Assembly (NCBI GenBank): GCA_015501055.1
Contig: JADNYV010000041.1
Span: 1 to 64,000, forward strand
Direction: 5' to 3'
Length of the DNA stretch: 64,000 bases
From: Mucidula mucida
Taxonomy: Eukaryota; Basidiomycota; Agaricomycetes; Agaricales; Physalacriaceae
This document shows, in pieces, positions 31,194 to 41,747 of this stretch (positions are counted from its first letter, which is position 1; each line of letters begins with the position of its first letter). A model generated the notes under the pieces. That model made no database searches and was not told the DNA's origin. It saw only the letters and a list, made by a program, of their open reading frames with translations. The translations under genes and the position numbers were made by a program.

Positions 31194-31734
31194 AAGAATA
31201 TAGTTTAACGTCAGACGTACTTCACCAGAAACCGAAACGCCCAGGACGTGTCCCCCAGCTCTCATTTTTCCACCCAACCTATGGAATGCCACCATCTTCG
31301 TGGAATGTCACCGCCGAGCGCGTGTCTTCTTGGGTGGTCCTCGGGTGGAATAGTATTCGGTGCGAGGTGGTGCTTGTGTGCTCGTCTTCCGTCCGGTCTT
31401 TGCTGTGGGGGATGATTTTTGCAGAGGATCGTCTTCGTGGGGGACGGTGCTCAGCTGAGTTAGTGTCCGGGTGGTGTGGGTGCTCTTTGGGTTGAGTGGA
31501 GTCGTCTTCAGGTGTACTCGTCTTCCGGTGTGCTCTCTGCTGTAGGTGGGGGTGGTCTCTTCATAGGAGGAGGGTCTTCATGTTGTGGGGGATGGTCGTT
31601 GAGTGTGATGTTCTTCGAGTATGATATGTCCTCGGAATCGATAGGATAATAGACGATACAGAGCAAGTATCTACTAGACTGTGAAAATACAACTAAAAGG
31701 TAAGAGAAACTGGAATATGGGTACCCTCTTCCAA
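31194..31734. other. G/T-rich insert replacing the middle of an F-box gene
   Basis: The plus strand from about 31,290 to 31,600 is rich in G and T with repeated GGTGGT / TCGTCTTC-type words. The minus strand reads Pro/His-rich in one frame (DHPPQHEDPPPMKRPPPP). No TIR or LTR could be recognised. Confidence 0.4.
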
Positions 31735-31893
31735 CATGTTTCAACTGTGCCGTCAAGACGCTGTGCTCGCTTCGTCCCCTCAAGGAAGTCCGAGTCCAAG
31801 TTGAGAAGGCGAAGCCTTACTATCTGTTCAAGCCTAAACATGTGCAGGCATTTCCGAGGTATTGGGAGGAATGAGAGCAGGAGGGTGCTATAG
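31735..31893 (+). pseudogene. C-terminal F-box gene scrap
   Basis: Reads CFNCAVKTLCSLRPLKEVRV, then KAKPYYLFKPKHVQAF, parallel to the C-termini at 30,187 and 36,142. Probably the 3' end of the gene whose start is at 30,912. Confidence 0.65.
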
Positions 31894-32111
31894 TAGGACT
31901 TTGGAGTTTGTTTATGTGGGACGGAGCGTCAAGGTTTGAAGTGTTAAAGGTCAACACTGCACAGTTTACAATCAAACTACATGTTATTTGTAAGCCAGAC
32001 CTAGGACTGCACACTTTATCGCGTTCCGAGCAGCTGCTGGATATGTTAGCGCCGAGTAGGAGAAGTAAGATCGGGATTCACATCCTGTCGGACGCTACTT
32101 ACAAGAGTATC

Positions 32112-33062
32112 TCATCTGCTGGTCGACCCATTCCCGGCTCTCAGCTCGTTCGAACGACGAGACCTCAGGTGGCTATCAACAAACTCCCATATATCCATAG
32201 TGGCACCTGGGTACTCCCACTCCAGCAGTGGATCATGCCGTGTTGGATAACAAACTACCCCTTCAAGCACGGCATAACAAGGATCGGGGCCCACAATTAT
32301 GAGCCTCGGATCTGTCAAAAAGGGACCAAAATCAGACGCGTTCCAGGGCAACAGCTGCGCAGGATTCATGAATTCAATGATGAAAGCTTTCAACGTAGGT
32401 GGCGCGACGGACAGAGCGCTACGGACGAACTGTTCTTTCTCAGTTGCCCAGGCTGGTGGGGAGGAGGGGTAGAAATCGACCATGATATGAGTGAGGAAAG
32501 GACAACGCGTGAAGATTGATTGCCACACAGCCGTTAAGTTGTCCTCGACTACGTTGAACTCATCAAATTGCAGGTTTAACTGCGTGATATTGCGAGGAAG
32601 GAGGGTCTCAACGGTGAGAGCCTGAGGTGAATCTATTTCCGCCACTGTAGAGAGATAGCGAACAGAGGTGAGGCTCGTGTCGACGTAGGGTAGTAAATAG
32701 CAGGTATCACACCACCACGCCAGATAGCGGAGGCCGGTGAAGGTGTCCAGGAGACATTGCAGATCGTCTGGGTAGTATACGTCCTGGTGCACACAAAGGC
32801 GTTTGACATGGCGCGCAAAGAACAATGGGTCATTGCGTGATTGGATAACATTGGCTAACGCTTCGCAGTTGTTGAATGAGCGAATGGCAACAGTGTGATA
32901 GAGGATTGGGTCAATCCTAGATTGAGCATTAGAAAGAAATAGTTGGTCCAGCAAAATTCGCACCAGGCGCGTATAGTCTTGGAGACAAGGACGAGACGAG
33001 ACGCATGTTGCCGGTCGATGAGAGCTGCCGTCTCGAGAATATGACGTTTGTACTTCTGACAT
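32112..33062 (-). pseudogene. F-box-like gene, second family, damaged start
   Basis: Exon 2 (32,112-32,916) is fully open: IDPILYHTVAIRS, RHVKRLCVHQDV, LQCLLDTFTGLRYLAWWCD, LLPRNITQLNLQFDEF, FTRCPFLTHIMVDFYPSS, KEQFVRSALSVAPP. A 48-base intron (32,917-32,964; GTGCGA donor, CTAAT branch, TCTAG acceptor) precedes it. Exon 1 reads HILETAALIDRQHASRLVLV, then SKTIRAW, but the ATG at 33,062 is out of frame. Compared with the copy at 5575, about 29 bases are missing just after the start. Either the start is lost or another upstream start is used. It is divergent to the F-box gene at 33,366. Confidence 0.65.
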
Positions 33063-33365
33063 GATGGTGGTAGGCAGCGATCACGCTCAGATCACGCTTG
33101 CCTTTTTACCATACAGTCATGGCACGGCGACGCGAGAAAATGACGGCCCTCAACGCCGCCAAGGTATCCTCAACACAGTGACCGACGACGACGGGCCTAT
33201 CCTGTTGTCGACGTCGGTGGTATATTGCGTATCACGTTGCTACATATGATGGCGTACGTCTGTCAAACTCGCACAATCATTGATTCTGATGCTGGAGGGA
33301 TATAGGGCGTGTAATCATTGCGGATGCAGCTTGCACCGTTTACTTCCCATCTACCTCCTCCCAAC
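33063..33365. promoter_or_regulatory. Divergent promoter region of an F-box gene pair
   Basis: 303 bases between two diverging genes. The region 33,210-33,300 (GTCGGTGGTATATTGCG and following) is conserved in inverse orientation at about 5,340-5,440 between the duplicate pair, which supports a shared regulatory role. Confidence 0.5.
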
Positions 33366-34637
33366 ATGCGACGCCTCTTTCCCACTTGGTGGCCGCTACT
33401 CATTATCTTCATCCCCGTTTACTTGTTTTACATGCTTATCATGGCCCTCATCCACCTGGTCGTGCGAGCATTGTCGTTGGGAGATATGCTTGTCGATATC
33501 ATCATGATCCATTTCGCTGTCCACCGCAGGCGCCCAGTACGCGTCCCCCAGCGCTCCGACCTTCCACCTGAATTATGGAATGCCATTCTGGCGAAATGTC
33601 AAGACCGATCCACCCTGCTATCGTGTAGCCTTGTCTGTACCGCCTGGGCATCCATCAGCAGACAGCATCTACATCTTAGAATGTCTTTGGATGCTCGTGC
33701 GCGTACAGCCCGTCTCGGTCATCTCCTCCGCTCGCCGGTGCAGACGTTGACCCAAACGGCCGACTGTGCGAGGTTCAGCGGACAGGATTACGGGCAGCAT
33801 TGGCGTGTCGTCCGTCTTCTCCACCTTCGTGGAGCCAAATTACGCAGTGCTATCCTCACAGGAGACGCTCGGGCAGTCCCGCTTCTCAAGCGATACTACC
33901 TCGACATCGTCGAACTGACCTTCGAACGTAATGCCATTTCCTCGCTCCACTCCGGCGAAGTTAGTCCTGCCGAAGCACTGAGCAAATTTATCGCTCAAGT
34001 TTCTTGCTTCAAAAGCCTTCGTTCCTTGTCCATCAACTTTGACTGCGTCGGGTATCCCACGCTCAATGATAGTGAATCTTCAGAAATTCTTCCTGTTACC
34101 CGATTATTCGTGCGCGGAACATGGTCTGGCGAGCTTGGGAATTGGGTGCAGAAGACGTGTAGGCGACTAAAGACATTGGAGCTCCTTGCGCACAATGGAT
34201 GGTACAGCAAGGATACTGCGTCTGTGGAAATTATGCTTAGAGCAAACGCCGAAACGCTGCGCCATCTGCAGTTGACTGTCCCCGGTTAGTCGCCTTTCCC
34301 CTCTACATCCCTCGCCTTTCATCTTGTGTTTTAACCAGGCGCGTTAAACCTTTCGGTGGTCAAAGATCTGCGCAGTTTGCTCTTAAAGCAAATCGACGAC
34401 TCGAATGCCTCCTTCGAGAGTGTCATTTCGACTCTGCAATCACTCGACCCCCTGCGATCTCCCAGGAACGTGCGTATACGCCCCGCCAACCCACGTCACA
34501 GATTTAGCGATGAACAGATTGCCGCGTTTGCAGATGAGATGGCCAAGCATGGGCTCAGGCTGCTGTTGGAGGAGAAGGAGCGGTATACTCTGAATTATAC
34601 CGACCAAGACTTTGGTGTCGTGAAGGTTTTGGGGTAA
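33366..34637 (+). CDS. Membrane-anchored F-box protein
   Basis: Exons 33,366-34,284 and 34,339-34,637 (54-base phase-1 intron, GTTAGT...AACCAG) give 405 residues. The N-terminus MRRLFPTWWPLLIIFIPVYL is followed by FYMLIMALIHLVV, a strong membrane segment at about 9-37. A basic patch (HRRRPVRVPQR) and an F-box at about 66-100 (LPPELWNAILAKCQDRSTLL, SLVCTAWASISR) follow. Leucine-rich-like repeats (CFKSLRSLSINFDC, CRRLKTLELLA) and a charged tail (LLEEKERYTLNYTD) end the protein. The frame is intact. Likely a membrane-tethered SCF substrate receptor by domain order; substrate unknown. It is the best reference for the decayed copy at 3.5-5.3 kb. Confidence 0.8.
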
Positions 34638-34889
34638 TTGATATGTTTCTTGAGATGCGCTGGCCGCAGTGCTTTCAATTGTGTGAGTTTCCTTTCTTTC
34701 CTTTCGGCCACGAAACTCATATCCCTCAGATGGTTCGATGCGCTTTCCGAAATTAAATATTGAAACTTTTTTGTTTGAAAAGAGACGCCAATGTCGGCAT
34801 ATATTAGATAAACCCAGCATTCAAATGTTCACAGTCGAAGCCCCTTATAATGAATGGGTGGGATAATGAGGTAAGTTATGCAGAGAGCA

Positions 34890-35280
34890 TGTTACCAGCA
34901 AACGCCGAAACGCTACGCCAATACTCAAGGTTTGACATTGTTCACCTTGCCATCTGTTCCAACATTATCTGAATCTTGTCCTAGAGAATTGCCGTTGAAG
35001 CGACGACAAGGACGTGCTACGACTGTAGTGAGGACACTCGCGTACGCGGGGAGTAGGCTTGGTCTGCTGTTGATGGAGACGTAACTCCAGGATTTCGGCA
35101 TCTTTCAATATAGGCGTCAAACGGTCATGCTGTTACTCGTCCAATATGCGAGTTGTGGAGGTGTTTGAGTGAGTGTAATAGATGCGAAGAACGTCTGTGA
35201 TATTCGGCTGTAGCAGCTTCATTTGCGTACATCGGTTTTCTTGCTTTTCAAAGACGGTCATGAAGCTCACATTCTCCTAG
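34890..35280 (+). pseudogene. Degenerate 3' part of an F-box gene
   Basis: Begins with AGCAAACGCCGAAACGCT-like sequence (ANAETLR), followed by fragments recalling the C-terminal exon in shifting frames with stops. After it, 35,345-35,520 resembles the 3' flank of the F-box gene ending at 28,933. Confidence 0.5.
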
Positions 35281-35524
35281 AACATAGCCAAGCTGGCCAT
35301 GTAGACTTCTCGCTGCACGCTTGCGGCCAATAGTATCAAACTTGCGCTAGATGGCACTTGGCTGTCCGTCAGCCGAAGCGTCATGTGCGCCACCTATACT
35401 TTAGGGATCATTCAACAACGACTCTGATATTGATTCAGATTGGGGTACGCCGGGGATGTTTCTGAATTTCGTAGGAGGAAGTTGCATGTGCAGATGTCAT
35501 TACGTTCCTGCTAATTCTGGTGTC

Positions 35525-36444
35525 TCGCTTCAAACGTCTCCGTTCCCTGTCCATCAATGTTGAGCATAGGGGGCTGGTCTGTCAAGGAGCAGGGAGCTTA
35601 GAGCGAGTCTGGAGGTCGACGGTGACGGTAAGACATTAAGTATTAGAGGAATGTAAGGTATCTACATACCTGGAGGTCAACAGTGACGGTAAGACGTTAA
35701 GTATTAGAGGAATGTAAGGTATCTACATACCTGGAGGTCGACGGTGACGGTAAGACGTTAAGTCAAGTCACCGTCGCCTCCGGCTATATGTAAAGTACGA
35801 TGATGTAATTGTAGGTCCAAATGTAAATACCGGATGTACTTATACTAGCTGTACAGTAACATGGTCAAAGTGCCGGATCCTACTGATGTTCTGCCCATTA
35901 CCCAATTATCTTTGAGCGGGATGTGGTCTAACAACCTGAGCGAGTGGTTGCAGAGCTCGTGTAGGGGTCTGGAGGCCTTGGAGCTCCTTGGAACGACCGG
36001 ATGGGGAAAAGAGGTCATTTTTCCCGAAATCATGCTCAGATTGAACGCGGATACGCTTCGACACCTGGTGTTGCATGTTCCTTCGACGGATGGTTTGTCG
36101 TCTCTCCCTGTGATAACTGATTTTCTTGACTGATAGCACCGTTGAATTTGGCCGATATAAAGAACCTTTGCAGTCTTGTCCTGAAGCTTTGCCACCAATC
36201 GAGGCCGTGTTTCGACTGCGCCTTTAAGACACTGCAATCCCTTCGTCCGCTTGACCACTTGAAAGTACACATCCAGATGGCCAAGCCAGTTTATTTCGTC
36301 GTCAAGTCGGATCCAATGGTTTCAGTCTTTTCCGAGATGTTCGAGAATAAGCTGGGCATGAACTTGGTATCCGACAAGTTGTACCGTACTCCAGCTTTGA
36401 AGTGTGTCGTTGGTGCCAAGAATCGTTCGTCGGTGAAGATATAG
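35525..36444 (+). pseudogene. 3' half of an F-box gene, interrupted by a minisatellite
   Basis: SRFKRLRSLSINVEH is readable at 35,525-35,570. A 61-bp repeat block intervenes. Then LPITQLSLSGMWSNNLSEWL, CRGLEALELLG and RLNADTLRHLVLHVPS run on to about 36,090. A 46-base intron (GTTTGTCG...GATAG) follows, then APLNLADIKNLCSLVLKL, FDCAFKTLQSLRPLDHL and the end at 36,444. No F-box or membrane segment is attached. Relatives: the genes at 29,256 and 33,366. Confidence 0.7.
35609..35763 (+). repeat. 61-bp tandem repeat (about 2.5 copies)
   Basis: The unit starts CTGGAGGTCGACGGTGACGG and ends CTACATAC. Copies lie at 35,609, 35,670 and 35,731 (partial). Immediately after, AAGTCACCGTCGCCTCC forms an inverted match to the unit start. 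Confidence 0.9.
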
Positions 36445-37335
36445 CAATTCGGAATAATGCGAAATTATGGTGCACAGGAGACTCGGATGACACAAGTAGA
36501 CTCGGCTTGTGAATGCTTTTGATATGTTCGGTCATACTAGAGCCCTCGATCTTACATGTTCATTATCCTTGCGACGAGTTCGAGCAAGCCTTGCGATAAC
36601 CGCTTGGCGTGTCATGGCGCATATCCACTGGGAGGAAGGCGCGACGTCCGAGTCGAAGCAAGAAGCTATGTTATCTAAGACTATTGATTAACGATGAGAG
36701 ACCTGTATCGGTGCCCATATGTACGATCGGCTGCGTATGTTAGAAGACCCGTGGGGATTAGGCTTAGCGTGGCGCCTGGAAGCTTATCTATACCTTTCAG
36801 TGGTGAAGAACAACTTCGATGCAGACTAGATGACCACCGTCCTACTAATCCCTGGAAGCACTCCTCGTGGAACGTTGACTATGAACCTCACTTTGACTTG
36901 GATCGAAGTGTCATGGGGAGTGTCGTCCCTGCGCAGTACGCAAGGGATGTCAAAGTGCTATTGCAGTAACGGTATAAATATGCATTTGGACTTGATTTGG
37001 ACACGGACATTGGTGAGGATCTGAAAAATGTTTAACTACGCGTCTTATACCACATATCTCAGCGCGTCATGCTGTATGATAATCAAACGCGACGCGTGTT
37101 TCCGACACGTGGCCAGGTTTATCTTGCACCACCATCTCTTCGGCGTCCCGTTGATTGTGGTAAGTCCTCGAGGCATTATATCGCATGGGTTGGCTTGTCT
37201 AAAGTCATCTTGTTAACAGTGTGGGCTAGAAAGCTTAATCGTCCCCATCTGCAGCCACTAATGTTGGTCACAAATTTGTGTCCTTTGGCTTAATTGTGCT
37301 CATTGGAGAGTCTTAGATATTATCCTATCGATCTT
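36445..37335. other. Intergenic, no gene assigned
   Basis: About 890 bases. A 91-codon frame at 36,694-36,969 has no recognised motif. Nothing else seen. Confidence 0.4.
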
Positions 37336-38951
37336 ATGTCTTCCTGTGATTGGATAGGCATAGGCTTGCCCCATCAGACCGTTGTGGCAGAGTTGTTGAC
37401 GCGTCCCGAACGTACGCTCAGGCTACTCCCCTTCGAGATATCTCACCTCAAGAAATGTCTCGCCTTCGTTGTGTATCACGAAAAGAAGCTATCCGTGGCT
37501 CTGGACGTCTCAGAGGATTCGTCCGAAATCAGACAGCGCGTTGAATCGTTACAGCAGCTTCGTGTGGAAATCATGGCCATCCTGTCTCCAATCCGTCGAC
37601 TTCCCATCGAACTTCTCTCCATGATCTTCTGTCATCTGATGGAGGGGTACTATCTTCGTTTCCCTACCTCAAGGCCTCCTTTCTGCGACGTAATGCTGGT
37701 CTGCCGACAATGGTTCAATGTTTTTGACACTTCTTGCCCATCGCTTTGGGCAGACATCCTAGTCAACTTTCGTCACCCGCGCTCGTCCATTTTACCTAGG
37801 GTTTTGGCGGCGACTCTTAGTCGTTCTCGGCAGCACCCATTGTCCATCAGCGTCTCTTATTATGACCCCGACAAATCTGGCCCCTGGTGGACGAAGTCTA
37901 CAGACTTCTCGGGGAGCACTCGGATCGTTGGCAAACCTTTGATGCTCAAACATGCACCGAACGAGAATGCAAGTGGTCTGAGAGCCTACGAAGCAGACCA
38001 TGCTGCCTTCGGACATTGTTCCTAGGTGTCCTCAAGACATCTGATGATATTGACCCAGCATCTGCATTCCGAGACGCCCCCAAGCTTCAGTACATGGATT
38101 TGGGCAATTTCCCGATCACCCGTGTACCTTCGCTTGATATCTCTCGCCTCACTTCCTTTCGATGGAGCAACATACATCTTGAGCAGGCACCAGATTTCAC
38201 AACGCGCCTGCGTTATCTCGAGGCTCTGGAGCGTTCGGATACCCTCTCCTGTTTTGAATACATGACTTCCCCCGCTCCTTACACTCCGCGCATCGGTTCC
38301 TGTGACCGTATCCCAAAGCCGCTCGTTACTGAGCTTCGAGTCAGCGATCCTGCCTTCCTGACCTCATTGCTGTTCCCTTCACTCACCTTTTTTATAGTTG
38401 GTGATTTCAGCGACTACAACATTCCTCTGGAATCCTATCCGCCCGAAACGTTATATGCTATGTTGGAACTGTCTCGGTGCCCACTTGTCACTCTCGTACT
38501 CAGGAATGTGGATTTGGACCTTACACTGTTTCCTATCCTACGCGGGTCGGTAGCTGGCAGTTTACAAGAGCTTACACTCTGCCCCTTGCGTTGGACATAT
38601 GAAGCGGATGAGCTCCTACAAGATTTTGTTGATTCATTGCAGGAAGAGAACGACGGTGCTTTCACTTTTCTTCCGTCTCTTCAAGTCTTGGAACTTGTAC
38701 TGGAGGACCGCCACCAGAACGCGGGCTGGGATGAGTACGCGTTTATTGATGAAGTGTTCGCCGGTGTGATATTGAGCAGGTTAGAGCGCAGCGCAGTTCG
38801 TTCAGTCACGCTTACAGTGTGGTCTACTGGGGGATCTTGGCCGATCGAGGCGTCTACGGTAGAGGTACTACGTCAAACGCCAGGCGTAAGCATTACTCTT
38901 CACGACTTCGACGATTACGATGAAGGGATAGATTCAGGTCTTCTCACTTAA
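37336..38951 (+). CDS. Conventional F-box protein, apparent frameshift
   Basis: Soluble F-box type usual in Agaricomycetes: a coiled N-terminus (VEIMAILSPIRRLPIELLSM) leading into the F-box (LPIELLSMIFCHLM, then DVMLVCRQWFNV, SLWADI), then repeats such as LVTLVLRNVDLDLTLFPIL. ATG at 37,336. The frame changes at a CCCC run around 37,878-37,884: upstream ...DPDKSGP, downstream VDEVYRLLGEHSDRWQTF, both matching one protein. The total would be about 538 residues with no intron. A one-base error in the C run or a real disabling indel explains it. No membrane segment, so distinct from the neighbouring family. Confidence 0.7.
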
Positions 38952-39454
38952 GCACTGTAACCTACTATAAATGTCTTTTGAAAATCGCGTGAAGGATGGA
39001 GACAATCTACAACTGCAAGTTGCTGAGCGCGCGCCACAAGCCTCTCGGAGAATTCCTGAGTGCGGCAGGTCCGCAGGGGGCCTAGAACACATGGACAGAA
39101 ACTCTCACACTGATCATGGATGATGCTGGCGCCATTAAGGGCATCCACAGGTCCCCGATAGCGCATGTGTCTGTGTCACATGGATTAGTTCCTTCTTGCG
39201 CCATTACCAGACTCACCATTGACCTTCTGAATCTGGTACAACGTACAGATGATTTGATATTGACGCGTCATGAGCACGGTTGTGGGATCCAAGGCGCGTA
39301 TTAGAATTTACCTGAATAGCATGGAGTCAAGACGAAAAAAATGGAAAGTCCACTGAAAGCTCCCAATCCGTATATATTTCACAAGAAGATCCTACAAATA
39401 TAACCTAACCAATTATGAATGAGAGCGCACAGGACCGTCCCTTTAAACGCAATC
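38952..39454. other. Intergenic between convergent genes
   Basis: About 500 bases between the end of the F-box gene and the end of the PriA-like gene. No feature seen. Confidence 0.5.
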
Positions 39455-40512
39455 TCAAAACGGCGAATACTCCTGCCCAATCACAGCAGCAGCCTCAACA
39501 ATGCGCATCGCCTCCCCAAGAATGCCCTGCTCCTCCTCGCAATGCTGCCCACTGCGCGAGATCTTATACCCAGGGAGACACCTATGCACCGCACATCCAC
39601 CCGCCACACACGAAACATCCGATACACCCGGAAGCGTTGTGCAATCCACACCCAGCCCGTGTCCATTAGGCGAGTTGAGCAAATCCATGGCACATCCGCC
39701 GCCTATTATAAACCCTCTAATCAGTAACACTCTACCTGACAGAAAAAAGGAGACGACTCACAGCTCTCCAAATCATTCCTCGTATCCACACACTCCCAAT
39801 CCCTCGGTCCACCCCCAAAGACGCCACACGCCGTAAACCCGGGCCTGCACGTCTGCTGCGTCTTCTTGCCCCAATACGCGAGATCCCTCTTCTGCGGGAG
39901 CCCAGACGGGCACGCCTGGCGCTGACACTGGTTGCCGCACTTGTTCTTGTTCCCCGGGCAGCCGCAGTACTGGCTCCCCTGCGGCCCCAAGCGCACGAGC
40001 TCGCCCTCGCAGTCGTAGTCGCACACGTCGTCCTTGTGGCACCGCGAGTGGCTGAAATTGGGGAAGTCGCATTTCTTGTGGCGGTTGTCTTTGCCGATCT
40101 ATATATAATGGACCGGGTGGGTGAGATTCTGGGTGTGAGAGAAGAGAAGGAATAGGGCGTACCAAATCAGTCACGCAGGTGATAGCGTTGGTGATGCCAC
40201 CGCGCTGGAGGATAACCTTGCCAACGTCGTGGACTTTCAGCCAGTCGCTGATCTGGCTTATGCAGATACAGATTTCAGCTGGACGCGAAATGAGTTTGGG
40301 ATGCGAAGCACGTCGATGTGGGGGGCGCGACTTACTGGAGATGGAACCACAGTCGACTTGGTTGTTGCTGCTCTTCGAGCGGACTTTGACAGCGCCAGAG
40401 AAGCATCCACAGAAATCAGATGTCCCCCAGTGCGTCGGACGAGGCCCTCGATTTCCGTGGCCGTGGCGGCGGCGAAAAGACCGAGGGTGAGAATAGTAGA
40501 GAAGATGCGCAT
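39455..40512 (-). CDS. PriA-like cysteine-rich secreted protein
   Basis: Four exons: 40,336-40,512, 40,163-40,252, 39,762-40,098 and 39,455-39,702. Introns have GTAAGT, GTACGC and GTGAGT donors and total phasing is consistent (283 residues). The signal peptide MRIFSTILTLGLFAAATA is clear. The mature protein has DYDCEGELVRLG, YCGCPGNKNKCGNQCQRQAC, CRPGFTACGVFGG, ECVDTRNDLESCGGC, DCTTLPGVSDVSC and GCAVHRCLPGYKIS. This is the signature of PriA and its relatives, known as abundant in mushroom primordia and also found as a fused domain in basidiomycete secreted proteins. Extracellular; exact role unknown. Confidence 0.85.
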
Positions 40513-41747
40513 CGATGTACGAGTTCCGTTGTAGTAGAAAAAAAGAACGTGATGCCTGAGGGCGTGAAAAGCAAGAAACGTGAGGTTGGAAAGATCGGAA
40601 GAACAAAAGCGTTGAGAGACGAGTGCTTCGGGGATGAGTCTTTATACTCGACGATGCATTCGATCGAATGACATCCGCATCCTCCATCAGAATGAGCCTT
40701 GTGGCCGACCCTCCTAAAGTTCGAGATGTAACGGAAGGGGTCGTTTGTCGATCAAGAAGGATTTTCTTATTGTCGAGAAGGCCAGTCAAAGCGTTCCTAC
40801 GTGCCTAGAAAGAAGCGTAGTCTCCTGTGGTGTATCCCTTTCGCCTGAGCACCGTGCATTTGGTTCAGTATGGGTCATGAAAGATGTATGTGTATGTGTG
40901 CTCCATACATGAAGGCTAGAGCTCATCTCCCGATCGATCGTATAAGCGTGCCACACCGTCAACAAACCAGACGTATGTGGGGAGCAAATGGCAGTCAACC
41001 CGCGTTATCCCTTTGTCGTGTCAATCCTGGTCGATCCTGCCTATAGAAAAGGAGACGCTGTCTAGATCCTTAATGAAATACAGCACTCTTGGCACGCCAC
41101 AGTCGAGCAGCCGGATTTTCCCTTGAGAATGACAGGATGAATGACAGATGTGAACGCACTTGTCATGTAGACAGGCAACTGACAGTAAATGAATACTAGC
41201 AGCAACCCTGTAAAGAACCGCTACGAGACATAGCTGGTGGGCCTGTATGGATTTTCCACAGACGATCAGTATTCCGAGTAGTCACCTAAGAGTGATCGTA
41301 TCTAAATTTCAAGGGGGGTCATTCCCATAACGGGCAGGGAAAACTGTTCCTACTACTGAGAGTACCCGCAACAGATACGCTCTTGAGATCATGGATGAAT
41401 CTGCAGCCGCGTTCGCAAGACCTAAGTATGCTCCAGTAAGTTAGGTGGATGATATCACAAAAAAAGTGTGTCACCTTGAGTGACATGGGACGTATTTAAA
41501 AGAACGCTCGTCGCACTTGGTTGTGGAATTCAAAATCGGGGGCATAGTCGTTATTAGTGCCGCCGCAATGCGGTGGGTTGCAGCCAATAAATCCATGGTC
41601 CAGTGCTTCACTCACCTACGCCCAGGGATACTTAGCGGTCAGCACAATCACGCCATCGCCTCGTTTTCACATCTACAATTGTGATCAAAAGTACAGGATC
41701 CTAGTTTTGACCGGGCGCCGGGAGTCCTGCTGCCACGAACTCCCTAG
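40513..41747. other. Intergenic, PriA promoter side
   Basis: About 1.2 kb. Apart from the TATA box of the PriA-like gene I see nothing supportable. Confidence 0.45.
40640..40646 (-). promoter_or_regulatory. TATA box of the PriA-like gene
   Basis: TATAAAG on the minus strand, about 128 bases upstream of the start codon. Reasonable for a strongly expressed secreted-protein gene. Confidence 0.5.

Noticed and set aside
31908..32519. 203-codon plus-strand frame
   Set aside because: Overlaps exon 2 of the minus-strand F-box-like gene, which has clear paralogy. The overlap looks incidental.
35609..35763. Regularly spaced repeat resembling a CRISPR array
   Set aside because: The repeats are contiguous 61-bp tandem units without spacers, and the genome is eukaryotic.
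39415..39836. Plus-strand frames rich in Pro/His/Arg over the PriA-like gene
   Set aside because: Antisense shadows of a cysteine-rich gene whose exon structure is fully consistent on the minus strand.
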